Assembly: GCF_003576475.1 (NCBI RefSeq)
Contig: NZ_QWGR01000005.1
Coordinates: 310,001 to 374,000 of the forward strand
Reading direction: 5' to 3'
Source of the DNA: Maribellus luteus
GTDB taxonomy: Bacteria; Bacteroidota; Bacteroidia; Bacteroidales; Prolixibacteraceae
DNA length: 64,000 bases
Part shown: one piece after another, positions 9,536 through 16,149 of the stretch
Layout: each line of letters starts with the position of its first letter
How positions within the stretch are numbered: position 1 is the first letter of the stretch
Position numbers and translations under genes: made by a program
The notes under the pieces: generated by a model
Database searches by the model: none
Told to the model about the DNA's origin: nothing
What the model saw: the letters and a program-made list of their open reading frames with translations, nothing else

Positions 9536-10393
9536 ATGTTGCGAACAAAAAGTTTTAAAAGTATTGTAACCAATTACAAAGCCGTATTTTTTGATGCCTT
9601 TGGAGTGCTTAAAAACCACAGTGGATTGATCCAGGATATCAATCAGACTTTTGAATACCTTGAGAAGAAAGGCATTTACTATTATGTACTTACCAACGAC
9701 TCGTCACGCAGTCCGGAGGAGCTTTCCAACTGGTACATAAAACGAGGTCTAAACTGCATTACCACCGACAAAATTCTGTCGTCGGGAATGCTGGCCATGG
9801 AATTTTTTAAAACCAAGTTGCAGGACGGTAATTCGGTGGCCTACCTTGGCACCCGGGAATCGGCACACTACATTGAAACAGCAGGTTTGCATACCGTTCC
9901 GATCGGCGATGTCGACTTAAACCACATCGACCACATACAATCGTTTGCCTTTCTGGACGATGAAGGTTTCGACTGGAACGTTGACATCAACAAATCGATC
10001 AACCTGTTGCGCAAAAAAAACATGAACGTGGTGGTTGCCAACACCGACAAAAACTACCCGGTAAACAAAAACGACATCTCGATAGCCATCGGCGGTCTCG
10101 CCGACCTGGTGGAAAAAATCCTTGGAAAGAAATTCATCCGCTTCGGCAAACCCGATGCCCAGATGTTTTTGCTTGCTTACGAACGTGCACTTCAGGACAT
10201 TCGCGTAAAGAGAGATGAAATACTAATGGTGGGCGACACACTTTACACCGACATCATCGGCGGAAACAAATTCGGACTGGACACCGCACTGGTTCTTTCA
10301 GGAAATACACTGCCCGAAATGGCAAGTATCCGCATTGGAAGTTCCGGAATCATTCCCACATACGTGTGCGAATCGGCCGTAATTGAACCTTAA
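9536..10393 (+). CDS. HAD superfamily hydrolase, class IIA (NagD-like)
   Basis: This 285-residue HAD protein has motif I as VFFDAFGVLKN (nucleophile Asp20), motif II as YVLTNDSSRS (Thr53, Asn54), and motif III/IV region MVGDTLYTDIIGGN with Asp234. A class IIA cap lies between, as in NagD, pyridoxal phosphatase and phosphoglycolate phosphatase. The second Asp of motif I (DxD), normally the general acid, is Phe22; some class IIA subgroups have DxW or DxF here. It starts 4 bp after the kinase stop and ends 2 bp before the convergent aminotransferase stop. Together these suggest turnover of a phosphorylated small molecule. The substrate is unknown. Confidence 0.82.
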   Translation: MLRTKSFKSIVTNYKAVFFDAFGVLKNHSGLIQDINQTFEYLEKKGIYYYVLTNDSSRSPEELSNWYIKRGLNCITTDKILSSGMLAMEFFKTKLQDGNSVAYLGTRESAHYIETAGLHTVPIGDVDLNHIDHIQSFAFLDDEGFDWNVDINKSINLLRKKNMNVVVANTDKNYPVNKNDISIAIGGLADLVEKILGKKFIRFGKPDAQMFLLAYERALQDIRVKRDEILMVGDTLYTDIIGGNKFGLDTALVLSGNTLPEMASIRIGSSGIIPTYVCESAVIEP

Positions 10394-10395
10394 TG

Positions 10396-11538
10396 CTATT
10401 CAAAGCCAGACTGAGGCTTGCCCAGCTCTTTTGAAATTTGGCGAAGCGCCTCTACCAGCACCTTATCCTTTTTTCGGCCTTTTGATGAAACCCGGATGTG
10501 AAATTTATCCATTCCGGTTTTATTGGAACAATCACGCACATATACACCAAACTCCTCCAGCAAACGCATCTGCACATCGTATGCGGTTGAACCGCCCTTG
10601 ATCTTCAGCAAAATAAAATTACTCCCGGTGGGATACACTTCAAATCCATCAATCCCCTTCAGTTGATTGAATAGCAAGTCCACATCGGCTATCACTTTAT
10701 TCCTGGCCACGTGGTATTCTTTGTCCGTTTCGCGCAGCTGCGTTAAAAAATACTCGGCCAAAGTATTGATATTCCAAACAGGAAGTACATTTCTGATCTT
10801 TCTCAGAAACACCTCGTTGGCCGTACAGCAATAGCCCAACCGCAAGCCGGGAACTCCGCAGTGTTTGCTCATACTGCGCACAATGATCAGATTCGGGAAT
10901 TCAGCCACATGTGGAATAAGTGATGGTATTTCATCCGCCGCAAAATCAATAAACGACTCGTCCACCAGGATCAGTTTCAGGTGTTGCATCCGCCTCAGAA
11001 ACCCCAGCATTTCATCCAACCCAATAAGCTGTCCCGTCGGATTTCCCGGATTAATGATCAGTGCAGTGTCCGGTTTTTCCTGCTCCAACCATTCGGCATA
11101 TGCATCCAAATCGAGCTGATAGCCTTTTTCGTGCGGCAACTGAAAAAGCTTCACTTTTCCTGAATGCTCAAGCTTCTCGATGTATTCACTAAAAGTTGGA
11201 ACGGGGATCCCCATTTCTGAAACCAGCTGGCTTTGAATGATTGTTATGAGTTCTGTGGCTCCGTTTCCGATCACCAGATGTTCGGGCTGCGCATGCACTA
11301 CCGAGGCGAGCTCCTTTTGCGCCAATACCGGGTTACTCGATGGATAGAACTTAATAAGTACCGGCAGTTTCTGCTGAATTTTTCGCAACAACGCCTTCCC
11401 CGGAAAATAAGGATTTTCAATAAAACAAAAATCCACCACTTGATCCAGCCTGTCTTCACCCACAATATCCACCAACGATGGCGAATGTGAAGTTTCGTCA
11501 AACAAATACCGGTCTATTTTTAGCCTGTTCTTATCCAT
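10396..11538 (-). CDS. PLP-dependent class I/II aminotransferase (HisC/CobD-like)
   Basis: This fold-type I PLP enzyme of 380 residues is similar in layout to histidinol-phosphate aminotransferase and threonine-phosphate decarboxylase. Motifs (numbered from the ATG at 11538) are INPGNPTG (Asn166), LVDESFIDF (Asp193 for the pyridine nitrogen), SMSKHCGVPGLRLGY (Lys225 for the Schiff base) and a C-terminal FHIRVSSKG (substrate carboxylate Arg). The open frame continues to a TTG at 11553, but that lies nearly on the upstream terminator, so ATG 11538 is preferred. No his or cob genes are near. It converges on the HAD gene with 2 bp between stops and likely works on a related substrate, perhaps a phosphorylated amino acid. 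Confidence 0.83.
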   Translation of the reverse strand: MDKNRLKIDRYLFDETSHSPSLVDIVGEDRLDQVVDFCFIENPYFPGKALLRKIQQKLPVLIKFYPSSNPVLAQKELASVVHAQPEHLVIGNGATELITIIQSQLVSEMGIPVPTFSEYIEKLEHSGKVKLFQLPHEKGYQLDLDAYAEWLEQEKPDTALIINPGNPTGQLIGLDEMLGFLRRMQHLKLILVDESFIDFAADEIPSLIPHVAEFPNLIIVRSMSKHCGVPGLRLGYCCTANEVFLRKIRNVLPVWNINTLAEYFLTQLRETDKEYHVARNKVIADVDLLFNQLKGIDGFEVYPTGSNFILLKIKGGSTAYDVQMRLLEEFGVYVRDCSNKTGMDKFHIRVSSKGRKKDKVLVEALRQISKELGKPQSGFE

Positions 11539-11561
11539 AGTTTCGGGGCACAAAAAAACAC

Positions 11562-11590
11562 AAAAAAAGCTGCACCGCGAACGGAACAGC
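11562..11590 (-). terminator. Rho-independent terminator of the GSII gene
   Basis: On the minus strand the arms gctgttccg and cggtgcagc pair around a TTCG tetraloop (one T-T mismatch, one G-T pair) and run into seven T. It lies 25 bp after the GSII stop and just before the aminotransferase start, so these two minus-strand genes are separate units. Confidence 0.82.
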
Positions 11591-11614
11591 CTTCTTTATT
11601 TTGCAACTATAAAG

Positions 11615-12628
11615 TTAAATTTTCGCTTGTTTTGTTGTCTTGATAATACGGGCCGCGATTTTATACGGGTCTCCGTTAGAAGCAGGACGACGGTCTTCCA
11701 AACGACCTCTCCAACCAGCTTCGATTGTACCAACAGGGATACGGATTGAAGCACCACGGTCAGAAACACCGTAGCTAAAGTCGGTGATAGCAGCTGTTTC
11801 GTGCTTACCAGTCAAACGCTGATCGTTGTAGGCACCGTAAACAGCGATGTGTTCCGGCACATGCTTTCCGAATTCTTCGCAAATAGCCGTAAATACTTTT
11901 TCATCGCCGCAGGTTCTCATTAAACCGTTAGAGAAGTTGGCATGCATACCCGAACCGTTCCAGTCGAGGTCTTTACCCAGTGGTTTTGGATGCCATTCTA
12001 CATCCACACCGTATTTTTCGGCTGTACGCTCCAATAGGAAACGAGCCATCCAAATCTGGTCTCCGGCACTGTGCGCACCTTTGGCAAAAATCTGGAATTC
12101 CCATTGCCCGGCGGCTACTTCTGCATTGATTCCTTCAACATTCAAACCAGCCTCCAAACAAAGATCGAAATGTTCTTCTACGATTTGACGACCAAAAGCT
12201 TTAGAACCACCAACACCACAATAGTAAGGTCCTTGTGGCAGCGGGAAACCACCTGCCGGGAAACCTAACGGAAGACGGGTCTGAGGATCGTACAGAAAAT
12301 ACTCCTGCTCAAAACCAAACCAGAAATCTTCATCCTCTTCCTCGATATGAGCACGACCATTGGAATCATGTGCAGTTCCGTCAGCATTCAAAACCTCGGT
12401 TAATACCAGGTAAGCATTTTTGCGGTCCGGATCAGGGCAAATAAATACCGGCTTCAACAAAAGGTCAGAAGAACCACCTGCAGCCTGATTAGTTGAAGAA
12501 CCGTCGAATGACCACTCCGGGCAATCTTCCAACTTACCACTGAAGTTTTCTGCAACACGGGTTTTTGCTCTCAGGTGCTGGGTTGGTACAGTACCGTCCA
12601 GCCAAATGTATTCCAACTTTGATTTCAT
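11615..12628 (-). CDS. glnII: Type II glutamine synthetase (GSII, eukaryote-type)
   Basis: This 337-residue enzyme makes glutamine from glutamate, ammonia and ATP. It shows the GSII hallmarks: YIWLDGT at the N-terminus, PEWSFDGSSTNQA near residue 38, FWFGFEQEYFLYD near residue 106 (metal Glu pair), CGVGGSKAFGRQIVEEH near residue 147, NAEVAAGQWEFQI near residue 175, DWNGSGMHANFS near residue 223, and a final RRPASNGDPYKIA. The length is right for the family. GSII is common in eukaryotes and found in a scatter of bacteria, including many Bacteroidota. It has its own terminator and a candidate -7 box, and is divergent from tldD across about 470 bp. Confidence 0.96.
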   Translation of the reverse strand: MKSKLEYIWLDGTVPTQHLRAKTRVAENFSGKLEDCPEWSFDGSSTNQAAGGSSDLLLKPVFICPDPDRKNAYLVLTEVLNADGTAHDSNGRAHIEEEDEDFWFGFEQEYFLYDPQTRLPLGFPAGGFPLPQGPYYCGVGGSKAFGRQIVEEHFDLCLEAGLNVEGINAEVAAGQWEFQIFAKGAHSAGDQIWMARFLLERTAEKYGVDVEWHPKPLGKDLDWNGSGMHANFSNGLMRTCGDEKVFTAICEEFGKHVPEHIAVYGAYNDQRLTGKHETAAITDFSYGVSDRGASIRIPVGTIEAGWRGRLEDRRPASNGDPYKIAARIIKTTKQAKI

Positions 12629-12676
12629 AGTGTAATAAATTATTTTAAATTATGGATAATCTATAACTGTTCGACG

Positions 12677-12684
12677 CAAAAGTA
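12677..12684 (-). promoter_or_regulatory. Possible -7 promoter box for glnII
   Basis: On the minus strand this reads TACTTTTG, a full match to TAnnTTTG, 49 bp before the glnII start. No clear TTTG -33 box is seen at 18-20 bp, so it is a candidate only. Confidence 0.4.
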
Positions 12685-13097
12685 TGATTAAATGAAATTG
12701 ACTTCGGTTGTTTTATAACAAAATGTAAAAAGTTAATACAAAATTTACATTAAAATCCGTTTTTTGCCACACCCCCCACTTCCGAAGATATCATCAATAC
12801 AAAAATAAGACACATACCACAAACAACCATTAAAATACAACACTTATTTTCCTTTTCATACTAATTTTCTAATCACACCCCCACAAAAACACACCCTAGG
12901 ACCCAAGAAAATAATTTCTGTTTTTCCGTATCGGGAACCCTTCAGAAAAAAATCGTGTGTGATCACTTTAACATAAACTGACTGCCTTCAAAAATCGCCT
13001 GGTCCAAAAACACTAAGGTTCTTTTGTAACAATACAGGGTAAAACAATACTTATCAGGATATTTATGAAAATCAAAAATCACTTAAAATAAACCGCT
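12685..13097. other. Divergent intergenic region between glnII and tldD
   Basis: About 410 bp of AT-rich DNA with no credible gene. It must hold the tldD promoter, but I see no clear TTTG / TAnnTTTG pair on the plus strand, nor any RNA element I recognise. Confidence 0.4.
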
Positions 13098-14624
13098 ATG
13101 AATGTGGATCGACGAAGTTTTATCAAAACAAGTGGTATGTTTGCAGCGGGGAGTGTTATGCTTCCCTCATTTTTGCAATCGTGCCATAACGAACAAATTT
13201 CAGCGAACGTGAAGAGCTATTTAGATCATTTTGAAGTGTCTGCAGAAATGCTGCAAAAGGTAATTGCAGCTGCTATGAGCAAGGGAGGTAATTATGCCGA
13301 CCTTTATTTTGAACACAAAATCACCAACAGCATTTCGCTGGAAGACGGGAAAGTGAACCGTGCGTACTCCAATGTTGATTTTGGAGTAGGAATACGCGTT
13401 TTGAAAGGCGACCAGACTGGCTTTGCCTATTCCGAAAACATCAGTTTGGACGACATGTTGAATGCTGCAAAGCTGGCAGCCAACATTGCCGACCAGCCAA
13501 ACGAGTTCGCCCCAATAGGTGTGAACGAAAAAGCGCCTGCCAATTTTTACCCCATCCAACAAAAGTGGACCGATGTAACCATTGGCGACAAAGTTCCTTT
13601 TGTGCAAAAAATTAACGACAAGGTTTTCAGCCTTGATGAAAAAGTGAGCAAGGTCAATGCTTTTCTCGGAGACGAAACATCGTATGTGCTGTTTTACAAC
13701 TCAGAAGGAAGACTGACGTACGATTACCGCCCGATGATGCGAGTGGGAGCTGTTTGCGTAATGGAAAAAGACGGACAGATCGAAAATTCCTATGTGGCGC
13801 GTTCTTTCCGCTCGGGGTTTGAGGTAATGACCGACGAACTGCTGGACGAGATTGCAAAAGAAGCCATTGAAAAAACCAACCTCCTTTTTGAGGCAGGCAA
13901 ACCCAAAGCCGGTGAAATGCCGGTGGTGCTGGGAGCCGGAGGCTCGGGAATTTTGCTTCACGAAGCCATCGGACATACCTTTGAAGCGGATTTCAACCGA
14001 AAAGGCACCTCCATTTTCAGCGATAAATTTGGCAAGAAAGTAGCCGAGAATTTTATCAATATCATCGACGACGGAACGCTGCCTTACGACCGCGGCGCCA
14101 TCAATATTGACGATGAAGGTAACGACGTACAGAAAACCTACCTGGTAAAAGACGGTATTCTGAACAGTTACATCCACGACCGCATCAGTGCGCAATATTA
14201 CGGAGTTGAGCCAACCGGAAACGGACGGCGCGAATCTTTCCGCAACATGCCATTACCTCGTATGCGTTCAACTTACATGGAAAACGGCCCGCACACTGTC
14301 GACGATATTCTCGCACAAGTGGATTACGGCGTTTATGTGGACAATTTTAGCAACGGCGAAGTAAAAATCGGTGCCGGCGATTTTACCTTCTTTGTAAAAT
14401 CGGGCTACGTCATAGAAAAGGGCAAACTTACGCGCCCGATCAAAGACATCAACATTGTTGGGAACGGTCCGCAGGCTTTGGCCGACATTACCATGACCGC
14501 CAACGACTACAAAAACGACAGCGGTACCTGGACCTGCGGTAAAGACGGACAATCGGTTCCGGTAACGCTGGGTCTGCCAACTGTTTTGGTTAAGAAAATG
14601 ACGGTGGGCGGTACCAACGCGTAA
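13098..14624 (+). CDS. tldD: TldD-type metalloprotease subunit with Tat-like signal
   Basis: This 508-residue protein is the catalytic partner of the TldD/TldE protease pair, known for maturing peptides such as microcins. The zinc motif HEAIGH is at His288-His293, and the C-terminal zinc Cys is in TWTCGKDGQ (Cys480). The N-terminus is unusual for E. coli-like TldD. It has RRSFIK at residues 5-10, a hydrophobic stretch, and then LPSFLQSC with Cys29, which looks like a twin-arginine signal ending in a lipobox. It would thus be exported, possibly as a lipoprotein. The partner tldE gene starts 100 bp downstream on the same strand. The natural substrate in this organism is unknown. Confidence 0.92.
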   Translation: MNVDRRSFIKTSGMFAAGSVMLPSFLQSCHNEQISANVKSYLDHFEVSAEMLQKVIAAAMSKGGNYADLYFEHKITNSISLEDGKVNRAYSNVDFGVGIRVLKGDQTGFAYSENISLDDMLNAAKLAANIADQPNEFAPIGVNEKAPANFYPIQQKWTDVTIGDKVPFVQKINDKVFSLDEKVSKVNAFLGDETSYVLFYNSEGRLTYDYRPMMRVGAVCVMEKDGQIENSYVARSFRSGFEVMTDELLDEIAKEAIEKTNLLFEAGKPKAGEMPVVLGAGGSGILLHEAIGHTFEADFNRKGTSIFSDKFGKKVAENFINIIDDGTLPYDRGAINIDDEGNDVQKTYLVKDGILNSYIHDRISAQYYGVEPTGNGRRESFRNMPLPRMRSTYMENGPHTVDDILAQVDYGVYVDNFSNGEVKIGAGDFTFFVKSGYVIEKGKLTRPIKDINIVGNGPQALADITMTANDYKNDSGTWTCGKDGQSVPVTLGLPTVLVKKMTVGGTNA

Positions 14625-14724
14625 TTTGTTTAGAGTTCAGTGTTTAAAGTGCGAGCTATTCAATGCAAGATTTTAACCGTTTCCTCAACTTGCAACTTGA
14701 AGCTTGCCGCTAAAAGCTAAAAAA

Positions 14725-16041
14725 ATGAATAAAGAAGAAAAATATAATCTCGCCAAGTGGGCCATGAACCATGCACTGGAAAACGGCGCCCAGCAGGCAA
14801 GCGTAACCATTGCCAACAGCGTTAGCAGCAGCGTGGAAGTACGCGAACAAAAAATTGATAAACTGGAACAGGCCATTCAGAGCGGACTTTCGATTCGCCT
14901 GTTTGTGGACGGAAGATATTCTGCTCACTCCACCAGCCGCTTGAAAAAAGAAGAACTGGCACATTTCATCGAAGAAGCCATTGCCGGAACGCGGTTTCTT
15001 TCGGAAGATGAATTCAGGACACTGCCTGAACCGGAATTGTATTACAAAGGCGGAGGTGCCAACCTAGAGCTGCTCGACAAGGATTTTGACAAGGTTGATC
15101 CGCAGAAAAAAATAAAGCTGGCTTTTGATGCCGAGAGCGAAGTTTTTGGAAAAGACGACCGGCTTATTTCGGTTTCAGCCGGTTACTACGACAACAAAAA
15201 CGAACGTGTAATGGTCACCAGCAACGGTTTTGAAGGCGATTCCTCCAATTCGGTTTTTGGCGTTTACACTTCGGTATCGGTGAAAGGTGGTGACGCCCGC
15301 CCCGAAGCAGGCTGGAACGAAAGTGCCATTCAATATGCGAATCTAAAGAAAGAAGGCTCCGGAAGCATTGCACTGGAAAAAGCACTGAGCAAAATAGGCC
15401 AGCAAAAGATCCAGTCGGGCACCATGCCCATGATTGTGGAAAACCGACAGGTTGGCCGCATTTTTGGGCCACTGATCAATGCTTTGAGCGGATCGGAAAT
15501 TCAGCAAAAAAACTCTTTCCTCATCAATAAACTGGGAGAGAAGGTAGCTTCCGAAAAACTGACGCTGACCGATGATCCGTTTATTGTCGGAGGCCGCGGG
15601 TCGCGCTTGTTTGACGGCGAAGGGCTTGCCACCCAAAAACGTACCGTGTTCGACAAAGGTGTTTTGAAAACTTATTACATCGATACTTACTACGGTAAAA
15701 AGCTGGAAATGGAACCGACAAGTGGCAGCACCACCAACCTGGTTTTTGAAACCGGTGATAAAGACCTTCAAGGCTTGATTGCTTCGGTTGACAAAGGCAT
15801 TTTGGTGACCGGATTTAACGGGGGAAACAGCAATGGTTCTTCGGGCGATTTTTCGTATGGAATCGAAGGCTTCCTCATCGAAGACGGTAAAATCACCAAG
15901 CCAGTAGCCGAAATGAACATTACCGGAAACATGAAGCAACTGTGGTCGAGTATTGGCGAAGTTGGTAACGACGTTAACCAGAATTCATCGTGGAGAACTC
16001 CTTCTATTCTTTTTGAGAATATCGATTTTAGCGGATTATAG
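14725..16041 (+). CDS. tldE: TldE/PmbA-type protease subunit
   Basis: This 438-residue protein of the TldD/PmbA family lacks the HExxxH zinc motif, as expected for the non-catalytic TldE/PmbA subunit that pairs with TldD. Family blocks include SVEVREQKIDKLEQA near residue 35, GRGSRLFDGEGLATQ near residue 290, GSTTNLVFETGDKD near residue 335 and a C-terminal EVGNDVN. I chose the ATG at 14725 because the open frame upstream to 14704 starts only at a TTG and the ATG follows an A-rich leader. No signal peptide is seen, in contrast to the upstream TldD, so either TldD stays inside in practice or TldE is exported with it. Confidence 0.9.
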   Translation: MNKEEKYNLAKWAMNHALENGAQQASVTIANSVSSSVEVREQKIDKLEQAIQSGLSIRLFVDGRYSAHSTSRLKKEELAHFIEEAIAGTRFLSEDEFRTLPEPELYYKGGGANLELLDKDFDKVDPQKKIKLAFDAESEVFGKDDRLISVSAGYYDNKNERVMVTSNGFEGDSSNSVFGVYTSVSVKGGDARPEAGWNESAIQYANLKKEGSGSIALEKALSKIGQQKIQSGTMPMIVENRQVGRIFGPLINALSGSEIQQKNSFLINKLGEKVASEKLTLTDDPFIVGGRGSRLFDGEGLATQKRTVFDKGVLKTYYIDTYYGKKLEMEPTSGSTTNLVFETGDKDLQGLIASVDKGILVTGFNGGNSNGSSGDFSYGIEGFLIEDGKITKPVAEMNITGNMKQLWSSIGEVGNDVNQNSSWRTPSILFENIDFSGL

Positions 16042-16055
16042 AAAAAAAGCATAAA

Positions 16056-16100
16056 AAAAGCCGTTCTTCTGTCGGATGACGGAAGAACGGCTTTTCTTTT
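16056..16100. terminator. Strong bidirectional terminator between tldE and the M16 peptidase gene
   Basis: The arms aaaagccgttcttctgtc and gacggaagaacggctttt form an 18-bp stem with one T-G pair and loop ggat. There are T runs on both sides (tttt after it on plus; the A run before it gives T on minus). It sits between convergent genes and can serve both. Confidence 0.92.
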
Positions 16101-16149
16101 TATACCAGTTGTACCTTCAAATGCCGTATGGGATTTTGAACAACCGGTA

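Noticed and set aside
14625-14724. Gap between tldD and tldE as a possible regulatory RNA
   Set aside because: It resembles degenerate intergenic sequence with no stable structure or promoter boxes.
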